From Jaminaea rosea (lineage: Eukaryota > Basidiomycota > Exobasidiomycetes > Microstromatales), in NCBI RefSeq assembly GCF_003144245.1, contig NW_020289993.1, forward strand, positions 248,001 through 312,000: DNA of 64,000 nt, written 5' to 3'. A program made the translations under genes and the position numbers. How positions within the stretch are numbered: the first letter of the stretch is position 1; the number at the start of each line of letters is the position of its first letter. The notes under the pieces were generated by a model. It was given only the letters and a program-made list of their open reading frames with translations. It did not search any database and was not told the origin of the DNA. Positions 11,591-20,608 of the stretch are shown here, piece by piece.

Positions 11591-11981
11591 GCCGAGATCA
11601 AGTCACCAGTCGTCGTTGTGGCACTGATGGCTGGTGGTGTGAGGGCAATCAAAGCTGCTGCCCTACACTTGACCACCTGTGCCTCGTTGAAATTAATTCG
11701 AGTCCGCCCTCGGCCAGTGCCTCCCGTCGAGTCGAGTCGCTCGCGTGGCTCGTCTCGTCGGGCAGAGAGCGCGCAGAGGGCTGCTTGCAGGACGAGGGAG
11801 AGTGGAAGAAGCCAAGCGCTGGGCACCCCCGCCGGCACCAAGGAGAGGAGATGAGAGGAAGCGGCTACGACGAGTGACGACGACGAGCATCACCACCCTC
11901 CTACCATCACCAAGTTAGCCGCAAGTCAACGACTTCTTCATTTCCTCCCGCTCTCCCTCCTCCCTCGCCTACCCACCCATC
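11591..11981. promoter_or_regulatory. divergent promoter of RRP12 and NAC beta
   Basis: This 391-bp gap lies between the ATGs of the minus-strand RRP12 and the plus-strand NAC beta gene. The last 45 or so bases before the NAC beta ATG are a pyrimidine-rich leader, common before highly expressed fungal genes. I see no clear TATA box. Confidence 0.5.
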
Positions 11982-12706
11982 ATGCCCATCGACGAAGCTA
12001 AGCTCGCCAGGTTGCAAGCGGCCAGCGCCGCCAACCGTACCGGTGCGTGCGAACCAGCTTCGAGGCATATATGCTGCCTCAATTCTGTGATTGCGACTCT
12101 GATACGACCTTCTCCCTTCTCTTTGCATCGCAGGTGGTAAGGGTACTCCCCGTCGCAAAGTCGCAGCTAAGCCCAAGGGCGCTGCCGGCGAGGACAAGAA
12201 GCTCCAGGCTGCCCTCAAGAAGCTCAACGTCCAGCCCGTCAGCGGCATCGACGAGGTCAACATGTTCAAGGAGGACGGCAACGTGCTCCACTTCAAGCAG
12301 CCCAAGGGTAAGTCAGCGCAATGAGGTGTCACGACTCATAGCAAAGATGGAGCGCCGACACCCTAATCGATCCTTGTCCCGCGTCTCGTTGACAGTCCAC
12401 GGAGCTGGCTCTTCCAACACCTACGCCGTCTACGGCAATGGTGTCGACAAGGAGCTTACCGAGCTTGTTCCCGGCATCCTCTCTCAGCTTGGTCCCGACT
12501 CGCTCGCCTCCCTCCGCAAGCTCGCAGAGTCCTATCAGGCGATGAACGCAGCTCACATGGCCAGCCAGGGTGGTGCCGCTGGTGCCGGTGCTGGTGGAGA
12601 TGACGAGGTCCCCGATGTTCCCACCAACTTTGACGAGGCTGGAGAGAAGAAGGAAGGTGACGCAGCGGCGGCAGGTGGTGAGGCTGAGGTCGAGAAGCTC
12701 GACTAA
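11982..12706 (+). CDS. EGD1: nascent polypeptide-associated complex subunit beta
   Basis: Three exons, 11982..12042, 12134..12307 and 12396..12706, give 181 residues. Both introns (91 and 88 nt) have GT..CAG ends and keep frame. The protein starts [14 protein letters not shown], then shows the ribosome-binding basic motif [12 protein letters not shown] and the NAC domain ([20 protein letters not shown]...[18 protein letters not shown]...NTYAVYGNG...[20 protein letters not shown]). NAC beta pairs with the alpha subunit at the ribosome exit tunnel and shields nascent chains. The Ala/Gly/Glu-rich C-terminal tail is normal for the family. The small first exon followed by an intron, with a CT-rich leader, fits a highly expressed housekeeping gene. 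Confidence 0.95.
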
Positions 12707-13044
12707 GCTGGCGGACAAGCGTGCGAAGAGTTGGGCGGTGGTACGACGCAGAGGAGGGGCGTCCCCTCGCATTGACGATTGCCCATGCACTTGGCGAGGT
12801 GTCTAGCAGGCTGTGGTCTCTCTTCGAGGCATACACACACGAGATGGAGAGCACATCGCCGTAAGATATTTCCTCCACTCTTCACTCATGCGAAGGAGAA
12901 TCGCAGCGGCATCCAATCCAACAGTAACATACGCGAATCGTCGAATGACATAGTGGACTCGCGACGGAGGAGAGCATTAAGGCAGGGCATGGCAAGCCAG
13001 ACCATGATTGTGCCGGAGAAGATTTGTACATCGACTGCTGAGGA
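12707..13044. other. 3' spacer after NAC beta
   Basis: I see no supported gene here. The stretch probably holds the NAC beta 3' untranslated region. Open frames present are short and have no recognisable content. Confidence 0.45.
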
Positions 13045-13503
13045 CTAGCTGGAGTCTGCCCGCTGTTGAGCCGGGCCTTGAGCGAGTTGATCGTGTGAGC
13101 CCGTTGCCTGAACGAGTCTCGTCATTGCAGTGATACGGTCAGGTTTGTATCGAGAAAGACGCGAAAAGTTGCCAAGCTCTGAGCTGGCTATCGATGAAGT
13201 CGTTGGCACGAGGAGGAGATCGACAGCCGGCCTCGCTGCACCGCATGACAGTAGAGCCCGCCTGACACTGTCCCTCGACCACGCGACCGCTTCCGCTGCT
13301 GCTTTTTCCTCCGTCTCTTGTCAGCAGCGGCGATCCAGGGTCCACCAGAGCACGCCGCCCTCAACTCTGAGACCTTCATTCGACTCGAAGCCTAGCAGCA
13401 CCTGACGCATTTCGTCGGCGATTGACAGTGCAACGAGAGCTTGAGGAGGAAAGAGCTCGTGCGTGAGCTCAAAATAAGCCGCATCCAGCCTGTCTGCCTG
13501 ATG
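13045..13503 (-). other. possible minus-strand exon(s) of an unrecognised gene
   Basis: On the minus strand a coding-looking frame reads LDAAYFELTHELFPPQALV, then ALSIADEMRQVLLGF, then VEGGVLWWTLDRRC and a TGA whose last base is at 13321. The same frame stays open for another 91 codons beyond the TGA (starting QETEEKAAAEAVAW) to a TAG at 13047-13045. A consensus intron sits just upstream (donor GTCAGT, branch CTCTGAC, acceptor ATCAG ending about 13504). I cannot find a convincing start ATG, because the upstream side runs into the plus-strand GFA gene. It may be a small gene or the 3' end of one, or chance. The product is not recognised. Confidence 0.25.
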
Positions 13504-13619
13504 AGGGAGCGTCAGAGGCGCATCACACGACACTGACCGGGTTGACTTTGGCTGACACAACGAGCGAGCGACTCCACAAGCTTTATGCAAGCGTTACAGG
13601 GGAGGCAGTATCATTGAAG

Positions 13620-14781
13620 ATGCGGGACGATGCAGCATTGCCATCTCCGAACTCCCTTCAAACCGCCATGTTGCAGCGCATCATTTCTCGTTCCTCCTTC
13701 TTGACCACCACCTCGCCCTCGCGTCTCCTGTCACCAGTCCGCGCCACTGCTCGCCTTCTAACGACGCCGACGTGCCCACGCTACGCAGCACAGCCTATTC
13801 AGCAGTATCAGCAGCAGCAAGAGCAGCACTCTCAGCCTAGACCTCATTCTTGCCAAGGCGATATGGGAAGTAAAGGCCACGTCGAGCCGCCCAAGACGGG
13901 CTGGAAGGGCGCCATTCCATCGCAGAAGGGAGGCAGCGAGGAGGGTTACATTTTGAAACCGCCTTACTACTGGCACAGCGACGACTTTGAGGCAAAGTAC
14001 AAGAGCTCGTGCTGGTGTGGAAGAGTCAAATTCGAATTCCACGGTGAGCATGACGAGGATGCGGTCAACGGTATGGGTGGAAGCTGACAGTCAAACCTTG
14101 CTCGCACAGGCGATCCCATCACGGCCAAGCACTGCCACTGCAACCAGTGCCAGGTGTTGCACGGTGAGCGAAACGAGGTGCAAGCCAGCTTAATGCGGCT
14201 CTCGTACTTACAGTGATCCCCCGTCGCAGGCGCCCCCTTCCAATACGCCGCCGTCTTCCACAAAACGTCGGTCCGCCTCTCTCACCAGACTGACCCTACG
14301 AATCTCAACTTCTTCTCCACTCATCGCAAGGAGGACGGGCATGATGTGCCATGCAAGATTGCGTGCAGCCACTGTCACTCACCCCTGCTCGACGAGGGGC
14401 GTAATATGGTCATGGCTTATCCGTCGACGTTCAACTTCAAGGACGGTCAGATCCCGGCTTCGTTTGCTTCCAAGGGACACATCTTCTACTCGGAGGCCAT
14501 TGTCGAGTTTGACGACGGCGTTCCGAGTAAGTGCGGGCGCAAGACGGCATGACTGAATGGGTGCTGACCGTCGTCTCCTTGGCTCCTCGCTCGCAGAGTG
14601 GTCCGGCCACATCGACGACTCGGAGCTCTTACCGCACAAGATTGGTCGCAAGGGCAAGCTGGGCCTCGGGCAGAGCGGGCAAGAGCATCGAGGAGAGAAG
14701 AGGACTTACAACGAAGAACATGCGAGCGACGAGGACAAGAAGGCGGCCAAAGGTGAGAAGGGCGAGCGAGTGGCCAAGTGA
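13620..14781 (+). CDS. GFA/CENP-V family zinc-binding protein with mitochondrial-type leader
   Basis: Four exons, 13620..14043, 14110..14163, 14230..14526 and 14597..14781, give 319 residues from the ATG at 13620; a second ATG at 13668 is equally possible. The second exon is only 54 nt. All three introns are 66-70 nt with GTGAGC/GTAAGT donors. Zinc ligands of the glutathione-dependent formaldehyde-activating fold are visible: SSCWCGRVKFEF, then KHCHCNQCQVLHG, then CKIACSHCHSPLLDEG. The leader after 13668 (MLQRIISRSSFL, then SRLLSPVRATARLL) is basic, Ser/Arg-rich and free of acidic residues, as expected for a mitochondrial presequence. Members of this family bind zinc; many have no proven substrate, so a glutathione-adduct role is inference. 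The acidic/basic C-terminal tail (EDKKAAKGEKGERVAK) is outside the domain. Confidence 0.88.
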
Positions 14782-15186
14782 AGTGACGGGGGGCATGTGT
14801 ATGTCAAGGCGTGCAGCTGTATATCCTTGGGTCACCGATGGCGCTGTTCTTGCGTTGACAGAGAAGAGCTTGGCTGACGTGCTTTCGCGCAATGATCGAA
14901 TCGCTACCCTGTACTCAGAGTCGAATGGAGACGTGGGCAGATGATCATGAAAGCGCAACAAATTACATGCCGTCGTTAGCTAGCGTAGTGTGGGTCGAGC
15001 GTCTTGAGCGGGAGAGTGATGCGAGTGGAGTGACATCGGATCGGAAGCAAGAGCCTCGTGTGCGTGGCGGCGGCGGCGGCCGCGAAGGTGAGGGAACAGA
15101 GGCATCCTCCAGCGGGCCACTTGGACGTCTTGTCCACCAACTATTATCATATCGACATCGTCAATTACCACCCATCAGTGAACACA
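14782..15186. other. spacer and promoter of the Gbp2-like gene
   Basis: This is a gap of about 400 bp between two plus-strand genes. It presumably carries the 3' end of the GFA gene and the promoter of the RNA-binding protein gene. No coding exon or repeat of note is seen. Confidence 0.45.
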
Positions 15187-17251
15187 ATGGCCGAGGAGAT
15201 TGGAAACAACGCCATGGAGGCTACCATGGCTTCGCCCGCCAACGGGGCGACCGACTCGCAGCAGCAGACGCCCGCTCAGGAGGCTGCTTCGAGGAGCAAG
15301 AAGGAGTGCCGAGTCTACGTCGGCAACCTCAGCTACGACGTCAAGTGGAACATTCTCAAGGACTTCATGAGGGAGGGTGCGTAGTAGTTAGCTAGTGGGG
15401 TTGGTCGCCATTTCCCTTTTTCCTTCCCTTCTTTCCATCATTCGAGGCCCACCGCCATCACCACCACAACTACGCCTTTCGAAGAACCCCCACACTCGTC
15501 CACCATCCACCTGGGGTGCATATACTCGAGACAGAGATGTCTATATCGCTGGCAATCGGTTGGGCGACGTGTGGGGCTTGGATTGGCCAGGCATTTGCGA
15601 CGTCGTGTGGCTTGGCTTGGTATCGTCGCGGGTCGTGGGTCGTGGGTCGTGGGTCGCGGAGGCTTTCATCATCGTAGTCGTCAGAGGTGCTTGGGCTGGT
15701 TGGCTGACGGATTGCGTTGTGCGTTGCATGGGTCGCTTTGGATGGCAGCTGGCAACGTCGTCTTCTCGGAGGTCCTTTCTCTCCCCAACGGCATGTCCAA
15801 GGGTTGCGGGTGAGTAGGTCGCAATAATGAGGTGGATGCCAAAGAGGACCAATCACTCACCCGCATATACCATGACCCTTCCTCATTCACAGTATCGTCG
15901 AATACGAGCGACCTGAAGAGGCACAGCGCGCCATCAAGGAGCTCAGCGACACTCCTCTGCTCGGACGACCCGTCTTCATTCGCGAGGTGAGTCATCGCAG
16001 CGCATATGACGCTCGCTCACCTGCTGCGCACCAGCTCACTTTCCTTCATCGTCCCCTGTTGCCTTCTGCAGGACCGTGAGCAGGAGGCTCGCTACGGTGT
16101 CCCCGCATCCATGGGCCGTGGTGGCTTTGGCGGCCGCGGTGGCTTCGGCGGTCCCCCTCGTGGTGGCTTCGGCGGCGGTTTCGGTGGTCGTGGCGGCTAC
16201 GGTGGTGGATACGGAGGAGGATACGGCGGGGGTTATGGTGGCGGGTACGGCGGAGGGTACGGCGGTGGCTTCAACGGCCCCCCTCCCCCTTCAATGGCTC
16301 CCCCCGGCGCCCAGCTCTACATTGGCAACCTCCCCTTCCAGGCTGGCTGGCAAGAGCTCAAGGATCTCTTCCGCACTGCTGGCAACATCGTCCGTGCTGA
16401 CATCAACATGGGCCCCGACGGAAGGCCCAAGGGATCCGGCATCGTCGTCTTTGCTACGCCCGAGGACGCTCAAAACGCCATCCAGATGTACAATGGCTTC
16501 GACTGGAACGGACGTCAGATCGAGGTTCGCGAGGTGAGTGCGAATGTCAAGTGGCGAGCAGGTCGTGGCTCAGCTTGCTCCGTTGTGCTCATCTGTCTCC
16601 TTCCCCTCTCGCTTCCACAGGACCGCTTCGCTGGAGGCTTCGGCGGAGGAGGATACGGTGGTGGCTTCGGCGGCCGTGGTGGCTTTGGTGGAGGCTACGG
16701 CCCCCCTCGTGGTGGCTTCGGTGGTCCCCGCGGTGGCTTCGGCGGTGGATTCGGTGGTCGAGGCGGCTACGGTGGTGGTATGGGTGGTGGCCCTCACGGC
16801 GGCGCTGGCGGCTACCAGCAACAGCAGCTCCCGCCTGCTGACCCCTCGATGCAGATCTTCGTCAAGAACGTGAGTGTGCAGCGCATGAGTCAAGATGAGG
16901 CTAAAGCTGACATCCTCTATTACCCACCCGCCCGCGCAGCTCCCCTGGTCTACTTCCAACGAGGATCTCGTTGAGCTCTTCCAAACCACGGGCAAGGTCG
17001 ACGAGGCCGAGATCCTCTTCGAGGGCGGTCGCTCCAAGGGTGTCGGTGTTGTTCAGTTCGCCACCGTGGAGGAGGCAGAGACGGCCATTGCCAAGTTCTC
17101 CAACTACGTCTACGGCGGTCGCGCCCTGGACATTGAGTTCAACCGCAACTGGCGTGACTTCGAGGGACTGCGCAACTCTTCTGGTGGCGCCGCTGCCACG
17201 GGTGGGGCTGCTGCACCTCACGCCGAGGGCGGGGACGCTACCATGGCCTAA
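15187..17251 (+). CDS. Gbp2/Hrb1-like RNA-binding protein with three RRMs and RGG boxes
   Basis: Six exons, 15187..15376, 15749..15809, 15893..15986, 16072..16533, 16621..16869 and 16940..17251, give 455 residues. RRM1 (about residues 41-117) has RNP2 VYVGNLSYDVKW and the Gbp2-type segment LPNGMSKGCGIVEYERPEEA. It is followed by a Gly-rich RGG/GGYGG block, RRM2 (LYIGNLPFQAGWQELKDLF), a second RGG block, and RRM3 (IFVKNLPWSTSNEDLVELF ... GRSKGVGVVQF). In yeast, Gbp2 and Hrb1 are shuttling poly(A)+ RNA-binding proteins that couple splicing quality control to export; the order of domains fits that group. The first intron is 372 nt, far longer than others in the window, and reading past its donor meets a stop at once. 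RGG blocks are likely arginine-methylation sites. Confidence 0.9.
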
Positions 17252-17525
17252 AGAAGGTGATGAAGTCAAGTAGGCGGCGATTGGATGGCGAGGGCGCATA
17301 ACAGTGTTGGGGACGAAGAACATCAACACGATCAAGAATAGGTGATCGACTCTCAGCCCATTGAATTTTCCCTTTTATTTCGCATCTCCGCCTTGCCTCA
17401 ATACCCTCTCGCTCGTCCACCAACCCCCTCCAACCACCACAAAACGTGCAAGTGCGCCCTCTTTATCTCTTCCCCTTCTCTCTCGAAAATCAAAAGCTGT
17501 TCTCTCTCTCTCTCTCTGCTCCTTT

Positions 17526-19130
17526 TCAATACTGCCACCTGGCCCCTGCCTCAGAGATGGCCGCCGCTGAAGACCTGCCAACGCGAGGAAACGCGCTGAC
17601 GTCTCGTACGCTCTCTCGATTTGCAAGCCAGGCGACGAGTCGCTCCATGCCGATACCGAAACCGCCGTGTGGCGGCATGCCGGAGGATCGTAGCGAGTCG
17701 ACGTACCATGCATTGAGGGCCGATGATGAGGACAGAGCCTCTGCTCGATCATCTCGATTGCCCTTTGCTTCCTGCTGCTTGCGCTTGAGCACAGCGATAT
17801 TATCCTCTCTCAGACTTCCTCCCACTAGCTCGCCGAGCCCCGGAACGAGGAGATCGAAACACCTGGCTATTCTGCGTCCCTCTGCATCCTCGCCCTCTCG
17901 CATATAGAAGGGCTTGAGGTGAGCGGGGTAGTCTGTGACGAAGACGGGTCCTTGAGCAACTTGCTCCGCCAAGAAGCGCTCTTGCTCTGAGGAGAGGTCA
18001 TGTCCCCAGGCCGGTGGTGGTGTCGAGGAGCCGTTGTTGCCGACGTGGTGGCGTTGGAGCGTCTCGATGGCGTCGCCGTAAGTCATGCGCGCCCATGGCT
18101 GATCGATGTAGCGCTCTAGATCGTCTAGTCTCTTGCCCTCTACCCCTGCGTACAGATACTGGGCATCTTGTCGAGCAACTTGTGCCTCTTCGTTGCCGCT
18201 CGCGATTCCCAAGGCAGCCCGAGCTCCAGCCTTGATGGATTCCTCTGCGATGACGATGACCTCTTGGAGCTCGGAGGCGGCAGAGTCTGACATTGTTGGC
18301 ATCTCAACTTCGCACATCCAAAACTCACGCAGGTGACGATTTGTGGCGCTATCCTCTGCTCTGAATGCTGGAGTGAATGTATAGACTCTGCCTAGACCGA
18401 GCATGAGTGCTTCAAGGTGAAGCTGTGAGGAGACGGTCAGGTACGTGGGCGTAGCGGCGGTGCCGGCTGATGCCATGTCCTTGTCCTTCTTTGACTTTGG
18501 CTCGACGACTTGAAATACCTCTCCTCCTCCTTCACAGTCGCTGCTGGTCATAATCGGCGGCCGTACTTGCGTGTAGCCCTTGCCATCGAGGTAGGAGGCC
18601 ATTGCTGCTTCGAGTCTGGCACGAAGGCGCAGCGTGGCAGCGAAAGAGGGAATCTGAGTGCGAAGATGGGCATTCTTTCGGGCCAAAGAGGTCGACGGCT
18701 CGAAGCTCGTTGACAAGAAGGGATGCCGCGCAGCATCGCAACCTGCTACCACGCTGCCTGAGTTGATGACGAAGTCGAGTTGTTGCCCTTTGCCTCTGCT
18801 AGCTTGCAGCTTGCCTGTGAGCCGGACTGCGGCTCCTGGCGACAAGATTTTGCCTTCTGCTTCTTTGAGTGTGACGGAATTGCGAAGGACAGCTTGGATC
18901 GTCGAGTCTCCTGCCAGTGAACCGTCCGAGAGGTTGAGGAACGACACTTTGGAATGGACGCGCACTGACCGCACCGTCGCCTGAATTGTCGCAGACACCG
19001 ACTCCTCTATTCTCTCATCAGGTCTTCCTTGCGCCAGTCGTCCACGAAGTGTCGCCGGTTGCGGTATTGATGAAGACGCTGAAGCTGATGTCCCTTGCGC
19101 TGCAGCAGCCCACCATCGCGACGGCTTCAT
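17526..19130 (-). CDS. asparaginyl-tRNA synthetase, probably mitochondrial
   Basis: Single exon of 534 residues from the ATG at 19130; the frame upstream offers only a GTG. An N-terminal OB-fold anticodon-binding domain (about residues 35-130, with VRSVRVHSKVSFLNLSDGS) is followed by the class II core. Seen in order are PPIMTSSDCEGGGEVFQV, SQLHLEALMLGLGRVYTF (the Asn/Asp-type active-site segment), motif 2 in AFRAEDSATNRHLREFWM, and motif 3 GGFGIGMERLVAWLANRES ending VSAFPR. The C-GGG-E-F pattern and overall length point to AsnRS rather than AspRS or LysRS. The short basic/Ala-Ser leader (MKPSRWWAAAAQGTSASASS) and the lack of the cytosolic-type N-terminal extension suggest the organelle enzyme that charges tRNA-Asn. 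The gene lies tail-to-tail with the Gbp2-like gene. Confidence 0.92.
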   Translation of the reverse strand: MKPSRWWAAAAQGTSASASSSIPQPATLRGRLAQGRPDERIEESVSATIQATVRSVRVHSKVSFLNLSDGSLAGDSTIQAVLRNSVTLKEAEGKILSPGAAVRLTGKLQASRGKGQQLDFVINSGSVVAGCDAARHPFLSTSFEPSTSLARKNAHLRTQIPSFAATLRLRARLEAAMASYLDGKGYTQVRPPIMTSSDCEGGGEVFQVVEPKSKKDKDMASAGTAATPTYLTVSSQLHLEALMLGLGRVYTFTPAFRAEDSATNRHLREFWMCEVEMPTMSDSAASELQEVIVIAEESIKAGARAALGIASGNEEAQVARQDAQYLYAGVEGKRLDDLERYIDQPWARMTYGDAIETLQRHHVGNNGSSTPPPAWGHDLSSEQERFLAEQVAQGPVFVTDYPAHLKPFYMREGEDAEGRRIARCFDLLVPGLGELVGGSLREDNIAVLKRKQQEAKGNRDDRAEALSSSSALNAWYVDSLRSSGMPPHGGFGIGMERLVAWLANRESVRDVSAFPRVGRSSAAAISEAGARWQY

Positions 19131-19236
19131 CACGACTTTTGTGAGAGTTGCTTTCCACCAAAATCCTCAGTCCGATCTCGACAGGCAGGCAGCAACGCCA
19201 TTCAAGAGCAGCGGCAAGGCAGCAGCTTACGTAAAC

Positions 19237-19237
<1 letters not shown>

Positions 19238-19295
<58 letters not shown>
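19238..19295. repeat. (AC)29 dinucleotide microsatellite
   Basis: This is an uninterrupted run of about 29 AC units in the 270-bp gap between the start of the AsnRS gene and the stop of the AC19 gene, both on the minus strand. It therefore lies in the AsnRS promoter or leader. Such runs are usually length-variable between strains. Confidence 0.97.
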
Positions 19296-19299
<4 letters not shown>

Positions 19300-19400
19300 G
19301 TAGGTGACATCGACGATGGGGAATGGATATGTAAAATACACGATGATGGTACAGATGCTACGATGATGCTCCTCTTTCCCTCTCCCTCGCTCCGCGCCAA

Positions 19401-20357
19401 TCACTGCTTCTCCTTTGCTGCCTTCTTCCTCTCTCCCTCCTCCTTGAACGCCTTGAGCCACTCCGGATCGAGCTTCTTCTCCTCAAACCTCTCGTAGGCA
19501 CCGGCCTCCATTGCCTCTTGGTAATGGCCGTCGATCGTCGAGAAGAGGTCCGAAAGGTTGGTCAGGGCTCTACGAAGGGCTGGGAAGACGGATTGTGCAT
19601 CTGAGCGGGATCCAGGTGTGGTAGAGTGAGCGACACTGTTTGTCTCTCGTGGATAGTCTCTTGCCTCCTGCCTCGCGCCATCTCAGTAGGAACAATTGTG
19701 TTAAAGTGCGAGTCATCAATGAGAAAGGCCTCATGGGCCCAACTCTGCCGCATTTATCCCTTAGTGCGTGTCATCACCGTGTGCCAACCTCCAAATTTAC
19801 GATTCGCTGCGCTGCGATGCTCACCGTACATTTGGATACGCAGATGGATCTTAGCCTCCGAGGGGTGCGGGTTGCTGTATCCGCAGAATTCGACGTCCGG
19901 ACTACAGCGAGGGAGGAGATGCAAGGTTGCACAGAGTCAGCTGGCGCTGCACTGCAGCCTGAATGCCACGCTGACCACGCTGATGCCCTCAGAAACGAAG
20001 AATTCCTGTTTGTGTTTATGCTGTCTCTTCATGTCCTACTGGAGCCTTTGCGGGGCTCGGTCGGCCAATCTATACTGCTATTTTCTAGTCATTGGGCGCA
20101 ACAATGACTTGGCGCTGATACTCACTCCTTCATCAGCATCCACCGAAGGGCGTTGCCCAGCGTGTGGTCCTCCTCCTTGAGGGAAAATGTGGCCGCCGAG
20201 AAGTCCGATGCGTAACCGGGGAGCTGTGTGCGAGTCAGGGCGAGTCAGGGCGAGTCAGATGAAGGCTACGGCTGCAACACCATTGTCTCCACGAACTCAC
20301 AATGGTTATCTTGTCTGCGAGAGACGAGCTCCCGTCGACGTCCATTGCGTCTGCCAT
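19401..20357 (-). CDS. RPC19: RNA polymerase I/III subunit AC19 (RPAC2)
   Basis: Four exons, 20357..20301, 20223..20126, 19901..19825 and 19600..19401, give 143 residues, against 142 in yeast. No single long open frame shows the gene; it was assembled from splice sites in phase. The product starts [12 protein letters not shown]. Key family segments are [36 protein letters not shown] and KIHLRIQMY, followed by a helical tail ([20 protein letters not shown]) and a Lys-rich end. AC19 is an alpha-like assembly subunit shared by Pol I and Pol III and pairs with AC40. An in-frame ATG at 20405 would add a hydrophobic 16-residue leader and is disfavoured. The third intron (about 224 nt) is long for this window. 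The gene shares a divergent promoter with the DNMT5 gene. Confidence 0.92.
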
Positions 20358-20608
20358 TGCGACAAGGAGCAGACGAAGCAGAGGTAACAAAAGGTATAAG
20401 CGCATCGAGTCCTTTCGCTCGTCGCTCGTCGCTCTCGAATCTTTTCGTGCGAAGGGCTCCACCCACGTGGTTTGGGAGCATCCACTTCCGCCCTTGCCTG
20501 CACACGCATGCCCTCACGCGACGCGCTGCTCGAAAGTGGAATGGCGCCCGCACGACTGAGACTTTCTCCCCGCACTCGAGCGTTGCCCTTCCTCCTGTGT
20601 CCAACACA
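20358..20608. promoter_or_regulatory. divergent promoter of RPC19 and DNMT5
   Basis: Only 251 bp separate the ATG of AC19 (minus) from the ATG of the DNMT5 gene (plus). Any upstream elements must be shared or interleaved. No obvious TATA box is present. Confidence 0.5.

Noticed and set aside
16538-16873. Overlapping long frames within the Gly-rich blocks of the RNA-binding protein gene
   Set aside because: They are alternate-frame readings of GGC/GGT repeats with no independent start or family similarity.
20228-20608. N-terminal extension of the DNMT5 frame
   Set aside because: The frame begins at a GTG and overlaps the first exons of the AC19 gene on the other strand; the first ATG is 20609 with a good context.
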